A DNA stretch of 64,000 nt from Paramacrobiotus metropolitanus (taxonomy: Eukaryota > Tardigrada > Eutardigrada > Parachela > Macrobiotidae): assembly GCF_019649055.1 (NCBI RefSeq), contig NW_026570303.1:186001-250000 (forward strand), given 5' to 3'. Below, piece by piece: positions 1 through 13,400 of the stretch (positions are counted from its first letter, which is position 1; each line of letters opens with the position of its first letter). A program made the translations under genes and the position numbers. The notes under the pieces were generated by a model that saw nothing but the letters and a program-made list of their open reading frames with translations, ran no database searches and was not told the origin of the DNA.

Positions 1-300
1 TTGTTTCGAAAGCGACTACTCCTCCTAGGCTCCTTGGTATATTAAATCTCTTAAAGTTAACGTTACTTTAGCGAGAGAAGCGAGAAGGCACAGCCACACA
101 CAGAGAGGCAAAGGCAGAATTTCGATAACGTTTACCTGCATAGAATTAGAACCGCCAGTGTCACACTGATCTTTGGGGAAGTAGGTTTTTCCTCGGTCAT
201 TTCGCAGTATTCTATTAGAGAAGACTATAACAACAAGAAATAACAATAAGACCATAAAAACAAGATCTTTCAGCCCAAGAGAATTCAAAATAAGTTCCAA
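1..300 (-). CDS. 5' end of an unknown membrane-anchored or secreted protein (partial)
   Basis: I do not recognise this gene. A first exon 300..136 starts MELILNSLG, has a strongly hydrophobic stretch at about residues 12-29 (LVFMVLLLFLVVIVF) and then a polar segment with DRGK. It ends in phase 0 at a GTAAAC donor. A second exon 49..1 can follow an AAG acceptor and stays open to the window edge (RFNIPRS...). Together these look like a signal anchor plus the start of a lumenal or cytosolic domain. The downstream part lies outside the window. A TATATAAG on the minus strand near 489-496 could be its core promoter. It could also be a chance open frame. Confidence 0.3.
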
Positions 301-1994
301 AAGTTCTTACCGTATTTCAATCACGGGCGGCAGTAACTAATAAATCGTTATCTCCGAAGGGGTTAAATTGTTAATAATGGAAATGCGGACTGTGTCAAAG
401 TCGTCAGTCCAACAATAAATCCACGGATTCAATAAAGTGTGCCTGAGTTTTCGTTCTCCCATAGGCCGCACCTACTGCGTGTGACTGACTTATATAAACT
501 CGATATGCATGCAGCTGCTAATTGGTGCCGATTGTCTGGAACGCCGCGCAAGCCGCTGTTTGCGACAAAACTAATGCAGATTTTACTGTAATCAGAAACC
601 CATACCGGAACACGGCTTATTAAGTTTTCTCCCGCACAGTTGCCGGGTATACAATGGAAGATTAAATTTCCTGCAAGTACAGCGCACTGCAGATGAGATT
701 ACCATGATCCTGAGTGCCACGAATTAGCGGCATGCTACGTTACATATATTCAGCCGGACGATGCGTCTGTGATTTTCGGTAAAAGGATACCATACTGATA
801 TTCTGGGCTGACGGTCGCTGTACGAATAACTCCTTGCCCAGTTCTTCCGGAGCGCAACTCAACTAGGGTTCCAGATTCAGGACAATGCAGCGATTGATTT
901 CTATCCGTTACGGAAGTATTTAATACAATCACGGCATAGCAGTCAACATCGCTGATGTCAGCGCTGGCTGCCGTAACATACCACCGCTGTACAGCAGTGC
1001 TGCAGCTCCTGATTTTTGTCCTAAAGGAAGACAGCACAAAATCGACTGCCGTGTAATTTTGTAAAATGTCATCTGTCTACTCCTCATACACGCAGTTGAA
1101 GCCATCAGAATTTAGCATTTCTGATTGTCCAAACTCTTGTGCAGTACAAGGTAATCATGTTTCCAAAACGTCACAAATCGATAACACACAAGATTCCGAA
1201 AAACTTAGAAGGAAAGCTTTCAAAGGAGAAAGCAAACCACAGTGAGCAACAAATGTTTTTGCATTTAGGAGACAAAATTAGATTTCGTATAACTTGTATA
1301 AGCATACTATGAGCCTTTGCTGCAACAGAAGTATGGAAAGAAAATTGTATCAAGCTGGTAACGATCAACTTATGTACAAGCTTGTCCGATAATTTCCTAC
1401 GTAAAGAAACAGCGAGCGCGAAGCCGTTTACGACGGGTGCCTCTTCACTACGTTCAGCACATTGCCTGAATGCGCTCCCCAGATAAATTGTTCCTTACTG
1501 CACCCGGCACCAACAGTTTACTAGCCACTTTCCGCCAGGCAATCACGATTGTTCTCATTAAAATATCTGGCGGGCAAGGTGCACCAAGCCACCAGCCAGC
1601 CAAATGCATGTTGCGTGTTTAAGCAGTGTGGCGTGGCGCGCTGGAGTCTGGCATAAACTGTCAGTTTGTATTTTTCGCTGTATGGAGTCGCCAGAATTGC
1701 CCGACAAAGAATACTTTTTATCGGCGGATAGTGGAACTATCATTAATATGCAGCACGATAGCAGGAAATTTTATTAAACTATTTTGTTGCCAACTTTTCA
1801 CATAGGGCGGTGAAATATCATGAAAAAACTCCGTCGCCTATCTGTACAATAGTACACCATCACGATTCTAACGCTTCGAAACGCAATGTGTCAGTCTTCG
1901 GAAACAGTTTCGAAGGAACTGTTTAGCTTAAAACTGCAGTAAGTGTGTATTGAAAAGCAGAAGGTCGACTATGAGCAATTTACGGCACCCAATG
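301..1994. other. Gene-free stretch, no supported gene
   Basis: AT-rich DNA with only short open frames (for example 750-1037 and 1171-1368 on the minus strand). None has a recognisable domain, splice partners or a signal peptide. A TATATAAA box sits at 491-498 and could serve either strand. I see no gene here that I can support. Confidence 0.5.
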
Positions 1995-2765
1995 TAATTT
2001 TTGCAGTAAACTGACCAGGCTAGCGTCACAGGCCCCCCTCTCAGAAAAACTTCATTTTTTGCAGGATTGCAGAGTAACACTAGGGTATGCTTAAAAAAAT
2101 AATTTCATCTGCCATGGTCAGCAGGGCGTGGCCAAACAGAATTTAGAAGTTACAAACTTGGTATGTTATAGCCTATGGCCAATGCATTGCTTCGTACTTT
2201 AAGCACATTTACGAATTAATACGAACCACTTGAATGCGCAATCGTACGAGGCCTATGTGTGTCCAATATTCCCCGTTAACCGTTTTGTTTCTGAAGCGGC
2301 CTGTACGTGGTACTTAACAATATTTTGTAAGAGCTAGATTAGCAGGTGTAATTGTGTAAATACTTCCATTTCCATTCGCGCTATCAGTTTTTATCACATA
2401 CCGCTAGCACGAAAACCGAGGTAATGAGGACCTACAGATCATCTCTAAACTTAAAAATAATTAACTGTCATCTACTAGCCCGTTTCAGAAACGGGAAGCC
2501 GAGAACATTTAGCGCACATAAGCCTCGTACGATACCACGTGAAGTGGTTTGTATCAAATCGTAAATGTGCTTAAAGTACGAAGCAATGCATTGGCCATAG
2601 GCTATAACATAGCAAATTTTAAACTTCTAAATTCTGTTTGGCCACGCCCTACTGACCATGGCAGATGAAACTATTTTTTTAAGCATACCCTAGTGTTACT
2701 CTGCAACCCTGCAAAAAATGAAATTTTTCTGAGAGGGGGGCCGGTGACGCTGCCCTGGTGAGTCA
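1995..2765. mobile_element. Foldback (long inverted repeat) element, non-autonomous
   Basis: Two arms of roughly 255 bp are inverted copies of each other: about 2005-2263 and about 2511-2765. They share, in opposite orientation, the run of Cs/Gs next to CTGAGAGG, the AAGCATACCCTAGTGTTACTC block, the GCCATGG block and GCAATGCATTGGCC. The spacer of about 250 bp has no convincing coding potential. This is the structure of a foldback or MITE-type DNA element. Exact ends and target-site duplication could not be fixed by eye. The arms differ by scattered substitutions and small indels, so it is not a recent insertion. Confidence 0.7.
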
Positions 2766-3616
2766 AATGCACGTTTGTAAGCAACTTAACCCAACGGTAT
2801 CTTGGCCGGAACGAAACCGGCCAAATTTCTGTTATTTGGTGATAGGACGCATTTTTAGTTTTGCATTTGATTTTGCAGTTCAACACCACAATGAACTGCT
2901 GGAAAGATTAATCCGCTACATTGTGTGTCCGCTACATCCGCTACATTTGCAAAGATTTCAAGTTTCAACGCATTTTTTTATGTAAACGAAATTTCAGGAA
3001 AATAGATCAATTTCTTACAAGCAGGTACGGGATGGCATGCCATAGCTACATAAATAATGGACCACGAAGTTAATATTCTTGACCGTTGTTATATTTCCTC
3101 TTGGCTATTTTTCGTTTTACCATAATAAAATGCGTATAATTCACTATAGTTATGCGATATGTGAGTGCAAGAAATACTGTTGGTAGAAGTCGTTTAGTGT
3201 ACGTTCAAAAATTGCTTAGATACTGGCGAGTAACGGAGTAAGTGCTGTGAGGTGTGAGTGCAGTTGGTGCTGGTAGCAATAAAAAATTCGCTGAAGGTGT
3301 TTTAGTATTTGTAAAAGTAGTACTCGTTAGTCTGAAATTTCTTGCTGACAAATTCATCTGCTCGTAGTTGGGAAAAATTGCAGTATAATATCATAATATA
3401 GACTCGCTGCAAACTGATGCAATCACCGTTGTCGCTTGGAATGGTGGCATGTGTACCGGTAGGTTATCTTGATATGAAATCTTCCAAATTAACGCTTTCA
3501 GATGAGTGATAACTCTTCAATTAAGCGCTTTCACATTACAGACATAGTGGACAAGTTTGGACCGTTTATTAAGAAGGTACGCTATAACACGATCAAATAT
3601 TAAATAATCAGTCGAA
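2766..3616. other. Gene-free stretch upstream of the LRR-like gene
   Basis: AT-rich DNA. The only notable content is the upstream region of the gene starting at 3617. No clear TATA box was seen close to that start, and no other feature is supported. Confidence 0.4.
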
Positions 3617-4885
3617 ATGCACACCGATAAGTATTATGTCCCCAGGAAGCAGTCACGCCTTACCTTGTTATCGATGATCATAATTCTGACTCTGCAAAAT
3701 CCTCCGGCAGCAGAATGTAAGGAATTGTAAAATTTATTTCAAACTCCCGATCAAAATGAAATAAAGCTCCGGTTCAAATTTGCGCTTGCAGGCTTGGTCG
3801 ATGACTTTGAAAGCGAATGTAGCGAGCCCGCGGCTACCCAAACAAAACAAGTACAACCCAGTGAACCCACCGTGACCTTTCCGTTCCGCACGGATGGACT
3901 CACCAGAGCAGAGTTTTGTATTCGATTCGCTAAGGAGACAAGCTGCAGCCAAGTTATGTTTGGTTCAACTTACAAATTCGACAACTGTTACAACGCATCC
4001 GATAGTGAAATTCGAGCGCATCCTTGGGGACACTTCATTGAGAAGACCTACATTGATTTCAATTGTCCTAGTCAAGGGCGGGAGCATATGACAGCAATAA
4101 CGAAAGCCATCAGTGGAATTAGCCCAACACGAGCACTGACGATCGCCCTTTACGACAAAGCCGATGAGAGATGGCTGGCTATTCATAGTGACGTCATCGA
4201 ACCGGTGCGAAACCAAGTAATTCAGCTGTCCGCTCTTTTCTGCGAATCACAAAACATCACGGCGAAAGTGCACGCCATGGGAATGCTGCCAAACGTTTTA
4301 CGTTTCCAGCTGGGTTTTTATTGTCACGGTTTGATAATCAGAAAGGCCGACTTCTCGCGGATGCCGCAAGTGCGTGTCATTCAGTTTATCTCATCAACTA
4401 CGATCGCCGAAATGGAGCCATACACCTTCACCGATCTGAATAATCTGCAGATTCTCACCCTGGAAGCCCAAATTGCTAATGACATGTATTCACGCGCCGA
4501 GAACGATCACGGCTACGCCCGGGGTAGCTTACCCGATCACGTGTTCCAGCACACTCGCCGGCTGCACTGTGACTGCTCATTCGCCTGGTTCCGAAATTTT
4601 TTGAAAAAGAAACCGTACTTGACGGCGGCGATGAAAGAAGGTGAACTTATGACGGTAGGCAGTTTTAAGCTGCCTGAGAGCGACATTCGGGCTCCTGGGA
4701 GTTCCGCTAATGTGACGGCACTCACACCTGAAGAGTTGGGCCGTTTTAGCGTCAGTATGCTCGTCATCAAAAATGAATGGTCGCCGGTTCTTAGTGTTAA
4801 CTGCGCTCAACCTTTTGACTGGAGAAACACTCAGGCCGGAAATCAGTTTTCCTACAATACTTCTTGCTACAACATGGCTTGCTGA
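3617..4885 (+). CDS. Secreted leucine-rich-repeat-like protein with LRRCT-type cap
   Basis: There are two exons, 3617..3716 and 3792..4885, joined as T|GC with GTAAGG and TTGCAG borders, for 397 aa. The start is the upstream ATG at 3617, which puts a hydrophobic segment (LLSMIIILTL) at residues 17-26 after a basic stretch, as in a signal peptide. The next in-frame ATG at 3674 is an alternative. The mature part is Cys-rich with several NxS/T sites. Near residues 220-260 it has weak leucine-rich spacing (MPQVRVIQF..., LNNLQILTL) followed by LHCDCSFAWF, which resembles the CxC start of an LRR C-terminal cap. No transmembrane segment is seen after the signal, so it is probably extracellular. The ligand is unknown. 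AATAAA lies at 5004-5009. The repeats are degenerate, so the family assignment is tentative. Confidence 0.65.
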
Positions 4886-5009
4886 CGATGGCACATACAG
4901 TAAATCAAACTACATATATGGGAAACTCATAATACCTCATAAATTAAACTGGTCAAAAATTACTAGCCGATAATTGTTTTTGTTAGCGCTGTCTAAAGCC
5001 GGAAATAAA

Positions 5010-5772
5010 TGCAGCAACGTGTGCACGGTGTGTCTGGTTCTGAATTAAACGCCTCTCCTCATTTATACCTGGTGCACTATCTGTACGGCACTCTCTTGTG
5101 ATTTTTCCCACCTTATATAATTCTAAACTTTGATTTGCAACGACAATTTTTCATAGACTTTAGTAACAGTCCTGAAGAGTGGCGATATAGCATTGATGGC
5201 CTTTAAGTGCCCGTAGCGCTAAACTGCGTCTACTGGTACAGTACTGAAGCCGAGATTATGCATTGTACCGTAGCAAACTTAAGGTTGAACCGTTTGAGTA
5301 AAGTTAGACACTGTGCATTGTACACAGTAATGCTGCCGGAAAAAATGCAAACTTACATAGCTTATCAACACCAAACTATAACGGAGGAATATATTGTGAT
5401 ATGTACCGAGTACAGACATCGTACAACAGTTTTATCGGCTGATAATAACTTCAACTGGAATGACAGGATGTCAGCCCATTTCCGGCTACGGTGAGAGTAT
5501 GGTCAAGATTCTCATCAGCAAATTACAAGCCAGCAAAATACGAAGCTCTTTAAAAAAAACAAAGCATTGATGAACGAAATCCGTATTTTATTTTACTGCT
5601 ATCCAAAAACGCAAGCAAAAATGTTACTCTGAAAGTCAAGTGCACGCCATACCACATAATTCAACAAAATACCGCAAGCTGAAGGCGCAATATTTGACGA
5701 TGCGTTTCCAGAGATAAATCACTGACCGGAGCTGGTGCAAAACTATAGCTATTTTCGGGTACGGTTTTAAAA
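5010..5772. other. Intergenic stretch between convergent genes
   Basis: This holds the 3' flanks of the LRR-like gene and of the minus-strand orphan gene. TTTATT at about 5587 is a possible poly(A) signal for the latter. The open frame 5207-5494 has no domain or signal and is probably chance. Confidence 0.4.
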
Positions 5773-6390
5773 CTACAGGAGCGATGGCGAAAAATTCTTT
5801 AATCCGCTGTTGGCGACACCCCTTCCTTCAGTCTGCACAACGGCCGCTATCAAGTCGGCCACAACATTGACGCCTATTCCGGATCGGAAGAGTCCAAAGC
5901 CAAACCATGGCGGGACATCCAGGTAGATCCCAAAAAAGTAAACCGGTCCTTTACGGTAGCCGAAGAATCGCTTAGAGCCCACAATGCCCGTGAACGGCGG
6001 ATATAAAAACAACTCGTTTTGGTGCATATCGTACCCATATTCGTACAGCATGAGGGACGACGCTTGACCACTAACCACGGCTCCGGACGGTACCGGAATC
6101 GGAGGGACTGGAGCCGGTGATGCACTGGCGATCGGTGGTACGAGGATCCGTAAATCTGGTACGGAAGACCAAGTGTCATTTTGTTGATTGGAATCCGCTG
6201 GCACAGGATAAAGCAGAGTGGACGATAAATCATGACCTTTGGTGCCAGTACTCTTTATAATCGAGGTTTGAGATGCGACGTTAGAATCGTTCATTGAAGC
6301 ATTCCATGACGTACACTGATTATAACTGATCAGCATCGATGCAAAATAGATAATTATAAAGATTAGATGGATGGTGTTTCCATGCACCAT
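5773..6390 (-). CDS. Orphan secreted protein, single exon
   Basis: I do not recognise this protein. The frame is open from 6414, but the internal ATG at 6390 (MVHGNTIHLIFIII) gives a clean signal peptide with a hydrophobic core ending near Cys25 of the shorter form, so I prefer it (205 aa). The longer start gives 213 aa. After the signal there is a Ser/Thr-rich region with several potential N-glycosylation sites, and then a Pro/Ala-rich linker (SASPAPVPPIPVP). The C-terminal half is rich in Gly, Phe and Tyr (YGYDMHQNELFLYPPF, PWFGFGLFRSGIG). No intron borders are needed. The composition suggests an extracellular or matrix protein, which is inference only. Confidence 0.5.
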   Translation of the reverse strand: MVHGNTIHLIFIIIYFASMLISYNQCTSWNASMNDSNVASQTSIIKSTGTKGHDLSSTLLYPVPADSNQQNDTWSSVPDLRILVPPIASASPAPVPPIPVPSGAVVSGQASSLMLYEYGYDMHQNELFLYPPFTGIVGSKRFFGYRKGPVYFFGIYLDVPPWFGFGLFRSGIGVNVVADLIAAVVQTEGRGVANSGLKNFSPSLL

Positions 6391-6414
6391 AGTGGTAAGC
6401 AATGGATACTCCAA

Positions 6415-7485
6415 ATTATATTACATGACTCATTTACAACAAATCAACTGTCAGCATTTTGTCTGGACGCTGCTAAAAATTTAAATGAGAAGTGCGCTCA
6501 AAACTTTGCTGGATATGAACAGGACAAGGCACTGCAAGCCACAAGGCACACGTAGTGGATGAATACAGCATAAACACTGTTGACCACCTCTAAACGCAAA
6601 AACTGGAAATTACCTGGAATTTCTTTTGCTGTATTCCGCATACTGCAAAGTGCAAAGCCGATTGCATTGCCGTATTTTATGGCTAATTCAATTTAATGTT
6701 AGTGGAATTGCGCGTTACTCTCGGATACATTACAATACGTTCGATCCGTTGTTTTTTCCATTATTCTAGGCTCTCGGAACACTGAGACATTACCGAGTTC
6801 GCGGTTGCTTTAGGTTAAACTTTTGAGAACAGTAATAACGTCGTGGTAAATTTTGCATACAAACATAACAAAACGTACCGCTCGTGAATAAGTGTACCGT
6901 ATGAGTAGTCGTACCGCGAAAGCACTGCATTTACGATTAATATCGCAAAATAATTCACAAGGTGTTATATTACTACCTAATATGCAACGTATACGTTGTG
7001 CAGACTGTGCAGTGTACAGATTCTCCACGTGACCACGTAAAGAATGTGCAATCGATAGCCGTGTAAGGTTATGGACGTTCGTAACGAGCATCCCGTCGTG
7101 TATCCTATCACCTTGCCGGTTAGTATATCCGGCGCAGTGCAATCTTCCACCGCTCCATGACACAGGCAATTTGTGGAACACTGCGAGAGTGCCCTTACAG
7201 TTAAACATATCGCACACACGTTTTTCACGGCATTGTTACTTTTAATGCGAATGCAACCGGTGTTTCAACGTGATTGTCTCGCACGAACGGAATATCTGCC
7301 AACTTCATTATCAAAGCATTAAGTGTCATCACTGTCGTAATGTTTCCATCCCGGATACGTGTATCGGTGCGCATGCCTGGACGCATTCACCAAAACGATT
7401 TTATTAACATACACCAATATACGGCGCAATCACGACTTCTGGATCATTTTAAGACTTTTTTGATTGGCTTAAAAACTGTGGAAAA
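6415..7485. other. Intergenic stretch upstream of the guanylyl cyclase
   Basis: The only open frames are short minus-strand ones (6810-7228) with no domain or signal peptide. The segment separates the minus-strand orphan gene from the plus-strand cyclase and presumably holds both promoters. No clear core promoter motif was seen. Confidence 0.4.
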
Positions 7486-10400
7486 ATGCCTTACGCCATG
7501 AAGTTCAGAACAGCAAGTACGGTGATATTTTGTTCTCTGTGGATTTTCGGAGCAGCAAAGGAAAGACGTGAGGAGCGTGTGGCAGGAGATGCACCGGCAA
7601 TATTGAAAGCTGGTATTATTTTAACCAACGGCACTAATCTGCCTTATGATTATTCCGGATTAGCACCGGCACTGGAAGCGGCATATGAAAAGGCGCTGAA
7701 TGATTATAACGTCCTCTTCCAGCCGGTGTTATCGCTGTACGTTGGAGGGTGTAATGAATCCGGTGCCGTGGGCGCTACATTCATGGCCATTAATCAGACC
7801 GTAGATGTTATTATCGGTAAGAATTCGCTGCAATACCGTTTCTGCAGAAATGTCACACACTGACATTTAAGAAGGTTTCTAACTGATTTAATTTTGTTTT
7901 AAATAGGCTGCCTGATTTATTTTGATATTGACCTACAACACAAACCCACAAACCAAAACATAGCATTGCATTTGTTTATACTTACCTGTACGTTATACCT
8001 GTACTGTGATCTACTTGTATCTCGTACCTGTTAGAAGAGATGAGAATTATTAAATCACTGCTTTTGCAGTAGTGCTTTATTTCTTTCGTATTGTTAAATA
8101 TGTAAAATTAACTCCATGGTGCTTGAAATTATAGAAGATACACAGATTTATTCGTTGCTAATTTAATTATCGGAAAAGGTATGGCACGACATTATGTCAA
8201 TACACATAACTGGCCTTGCCGGTTTTTGTAGCGCGCATTTACAGAAATCCTATCAGAAAAAACTTCCCGTGTTAATTTGACACGAAATACAACACTCGGA
8301 GAATTGCGTGTCAACCTTTGTTAAGTGATAATCGACATTTTCCGGCCGGAACCGCAGTGGCCTACGCGCACTGCGCTTCCATTGCATCCTTTCCCGGCAA
8401 ATATTGCCTTGCGTGATATGTACCTATGCACAGAAAAACACACATAACGTCAGCAATGCAGTGTCTAAACAACATTTATCGAAACGCCGTAATTTGACCG
8501 CCTGTACTATGTGGTAGGACCTGCTTGTACCGCCGACATGATGTCGTCATTGGAGCTGCAGACGTACTTCCTCGTCCCCAGTGTCACCGGTGCCGGCGAT
8601 CTGGTGGACAGTACAGCAAAATTCCCGTACATCACACGCTGCTCCTACAATACATACACACAATGGATCTTTTTTACACGCTTGTGCATAAAATATGCAT
8701 GGAGCAATGTGGCCGGTAATCACGGTCAAACATACTCATACAGCGTTACTGATCTGATCGATTGGCGACAGCTGGAGACATTCTCACCAGCACTCTATAT
8801 TTCGGTATTTTTTTTCTTTACAGTCATTTATGACGCCGGTAACAATGCTCGCAGTGTCAACGCGAGAAGTGAGTATACATTCACCTTTATTCAGAAGAGG
8901 CACGTGCGTAAATTATTGTTTATCTATAAGTCCAATATTGTAGGCTTAATGACGAATCTTCGTGACCATCAGATCCGGTCTTTTGAAATGTCCTTTTCCG
9001 CGGCCAAACTGACGGATGGGAATATGGCGATGTTGCTGCGTAATGCCAGTTATAATGCCCGCGGTAATAACTGTCAGAAATGCAGATGGATGATTTATGC
9101 TGTGGATGTTCTTTAATATTGACCGGTTTATGCAGTGGTGGTTTTATTAATGGATGGTTTGTTGTTGCGGAAGTTCCTGCTTGCCGCGCAGCGGTTGGGA
9201 CAAACCGATGGAGATTATGTCTTCCTGACGCTGGATTTATTCCAGAGTGATGTTCTTGCTAATAACGGCTGGAAACAAAGTAAACAATTAAATACATGCA
9301 AAGTTAGTTTGTTCATTAGTTTTCTGGAGTATTTGTTTACAGATGATAATCAGAATGCTTTGGCACTTGCCGCTTACCAGTCGTTGCTGGTGCTGACGCT
9401 GCGGGATACAAGGAATGAGCCACGATATAAGGAATTTGTTGAACATGTGGAGAATGTGGCTAATGGACGAAAAGTGTTACTGAATTATATCCTATTTCTG
9501 CAAAACTTGTATTTAAAATAGTGCCCCGGTATTAATACGTACGTTTAGGTATTCTGTATATAACATATATACGGGCCTTAAAAATCGGGTTTCTTAATTC
9601 GTTTGATTTTCGGCACACATTATTCCGCTAGTTTCTATGACTCCATTCTTCTCTACGCTCTCTCCGTCAGAGAAATGATAGACGAAGACAAGCCATATTG
9701 GGAGAAGAGGTATTTACTTAAACTATCGCAAAAGTTCTGGAATCGCACCTTTCCTGGTAAGAAACACAGAGGGCTTATTCGCTATAATAAGTTTACGTGA
9801 TTATCGGCTTTTCTCAATCTAGGCGCAACGGGAATTGTGTACATTAACCCGCTGGGCGACCGTAACGACGACCACGCAATGTACGACATGACAGCGGATG
9901 GGATGTTCTATGTGCGTCGCATCCAAAGGTCAATGTAAACCTGCTTTCTGTAATTGAAATGTAAGTTAAGTTGTTTACAGCTCGCAGCCGAATTCTATGG
10001 ATACAAAGATATCTGGATACAAAATTATACTTTCGATCAAGTCAGTCCATTTTTATGGGGCAATCCAAGTAATACGCCTCCGCTGAATGAGCCGCCGTGT
10101 GGATATTTGGGCAACGATCCAAAATGCAACCGGCGACGTACGTTACATTTAATTTTTTAAAAAAATACAATAATTCTTACGAATAATTCCCGATAACAAA
10201 TATTTGAGAATTACTGTGCTTTCATGATGAGGTTATATTGTATTCCAAAAGCAACTTGCTCATAAATATACAAATAGTAAACACTTTTCGTCAACACTGT
10301 TGTAGTGCAGAATATGGGAATCGGTCTCGGTGTAACAGCCAGCCTCCTCCTTATTGCTCTGGTCAGCTTGATCACCCTGCGGCGCATCCATCAGCGTAAC

Positions 10401-13400
10401 CGCGAACTAAACCAGCTTGACCTTTTGGCTTCCTGGCAAGACATTAGCGACCCGCAATTTCTGCAGCTGAACAAACGCTTAAACACTCGCGGCAGCCACC
10501 GCCGACATTCCTTATCGGTGTACGCTTACATCAACAACCTGGGTGATCATGCGCGCCCCGACTCCAATAACACCAATTTTGCCCTGGATTTAGATGCATT
10601 AGCTGGCGACATTGGGTATTTATCCAAACGGACTATTACTGCTAAGTTTCGTGGCGCGCAAGTCGTTGTCCGGGTGTGCGAAGTGGTACAGCTGCCGATT
10701 TCCCGCTCGATCTTGAAAGAAGTCAAAGATGTTCGTAAACTGCTGCATGAGAATTTGCTCCCGATGCGGGAATTCTGTCTAGGACCTGAACGCGCCACAA
10801 TCTTATATGATTTTTGCTCCCGCGGAAGTCTTCGTGTTAGTAATATTTTTGTCGATAAACTGTTGCCTGATTTTGTAGTTTTCACTAAAGGTCACGTTGA
10901 AAAATGGTATTTTCCAGGAACTAGTGTGTTATTCCGATTTTCAAATGGATGACATATTCAAGACTTCCTTAATTCGCGACGTCGTCGAAGGCCTGATGAT
11001 GATCCAGAAAAGTACGATAAAATGTCATGGTCGGTTGACATCGTGCTGCTGCTATGTCGATTCACATTTTACCTGCAAACTGGCCGACTATGGTCTGCCG
11101 TCGTTCTTTGTGCGCACCGTGCCCGATGAACACGATGAGCGTTTCTGCGAATCTCTCTTGTGGACGGCGCCGGAACTGTTGCCTCACCACGCCACCTTCG
11201 GTGAGGGAACACAAGAAGGCGATGTTTATTCACTGGCCATTATTATGTGCGAAGTAGCCATGGAACAACCACCGTTCAGTACGAAAGCCATGCCAGCATC
11301 AAGTAAAATTTCATTTCGATTAAAAACCTCACGTGCGGTTTTCCGGTAAAGGTTTATCGTTGTAGTGATTCTTGCCAAACTTCAGAAAAGAAAAACCGCT
11401 CTCGGACTTTTCCGGCCGAGGCTGGATGCCAGTAAAATGTCGCCGGAAATGATGATCTTAGTCAAGCAGTGCTGGTCACAAGATCCCATGGAGCGGCCGC
11501 GATTAGCTCAAGTCCGACGCTCACTGTTGACGATCGGAAGGTACAAAGGTCACCCAACATTCAGCCGATATTTGGGTTAAACACCATTGGTGATTGGCTT
11601 CAGAGAGGCATTATCCGGTTCTGGTTCCTTAGTGGATAAATTAATCGAGAAGACCGAGCACTACACCAAAGATTTAGAGAACATCGTTGAAGAGAAGAGT
11701 CTGCAGGTTGTTGCCGAAATGCAGAAGAGCGAGAAACTTCTGTACGACATTCTGCCACGGTACGTTATCATGAGGCAATCTAATCTCTAAGTTTTACTAT
11801 AAGGCGCGAGTAGTATCTTGCCCTTATTACAGGAGCGTTGCGGATCAGTTAATACGCGGCCAGCACGTTGCACCGGAAACGTTTGATAGTGTAACCGTAC
11901 AGTACAACGACATTGTGTCCTTTACGGCGTTATCGTCCGAAAGCACACCAACGGAAATTGTCAACCTCCTCAACGATCTCTTCACCGTGTTTGATAACTG
12001 TATTCAGTTGTTCGATACCCACAAAGTACGCGCGCGCTCGCGGTTGCTCTTCCCACGGAATAGTGAACATGTTCGAATTTGTCGCTTTTAGGTGGAAACT
12101 ATTGGCGACTGCTACGTGGTAAACAGGATTCGATTCATTTCTTCCCGTTTATACAGTTACAGTCATGGTACCGCATGATGGCAGGTAGCATCTGGAGTGC
12201 CGATTCGTAACGGTAACCGCCATGCGACGGAAGTTTGCCGACTGTCGCTGATGTTACTGAATAAAATCAAAGTCTTTAAAATTGCTCACCGCCCAGAGCA
12301 GCCGCTGCAGTTACGGCTTGGTGTTCATACAGGTACCGTACGATAAAAGTACGTACTTAACACAACCATTCTGCGAAAGGTGCGTACCGATGAGTACGAG
12401 TACGTAAATTGTTACAATCATAATCGTAAGACACCGTCTAGTGATATAGGGTTGCACGCCCGCACCTTAAAGTGAATGAGCAGGCTGAGCAGCTGATTTT
12501 CATGTCAGCGTTTCGCTCTGAACGAAAGCGAAAACCTATAAATTATCGAAATAGGCGGTGGTCAAGTGTACTGGCAGCAAAATTTTACAAAAGAACAGGA
12601 GGAAGCTCTTGCCGAAGGTACGCAAGATGATCAACCCTTTTTTAATTTTTTTTCTTGAATTCCTAGCAGCCGTAAGTAGCCCGTGGTCAGATGGCAAACA
12701 CACATTAATACAAGCTGTTTATGTAAGCTGTTTAATATAATTGTTCCATAAGTGCAACGCACGCAAAAATCAAATGGGCTGCACGTTAATCTACAGTGGT
12801 GCAGTCCTTAATTATTCCTCTTCAACGTCAGGTGGGCTTTTTGAAGGCCTCAAGGATCGTCGCACTGCCGCGAAGATTATTACTGCGTTGAATCTCCCGC
12901 TAATTCGTTACCTCATGAATTCATCGAATTAAGTCATAGTACACGCACTACAGAATAACTGCAATCAGATCAGATGAATTTACCAAGCGCTAAAGTAAGG
13001 CAATTTGTTAACAGTAAATCAACATAAGTATCTACCAGAAGAAGTATTTATGACACAGTCCTTATGTCAGTCGATGTTGCGGTGGTAGCCTAATAGAATA
13101 CAGATTAGCACTAGCCAATAGGTATGGTATGTACTTACAGCACATTACCGCACTTACACAAATTTTGCCTGATTTACATATTTTGCTTGTTTACCATTTA
13201 CGCTTGCCATTTACGCTTGTACATGTTACGCTTCGTTATGGTGCTCGGATTAGTCCTTGTATTAACATTAAGCTTAATAATCCGATATTTATACATTCGC
13301 TTAAATAGTGCGTCTTAATTATGCAAGTTATCGAAGTACGTGATCAACTCAAAAACAAACTGTATCGCTCCTTTTTATTTTCAGGACCTTGTGCAGCGGG

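Noticed and set aside
2352-2564. Small plus-strand frame
   Set aside because: Lies inside and across an arm of the foldback element, with no domain.
5207-5494. Plus-strand frame of 95 codons after the LRR-like gene
   Set aside because: Lies beyond that gene's poly(A) signal, with no signal peptide or domain.
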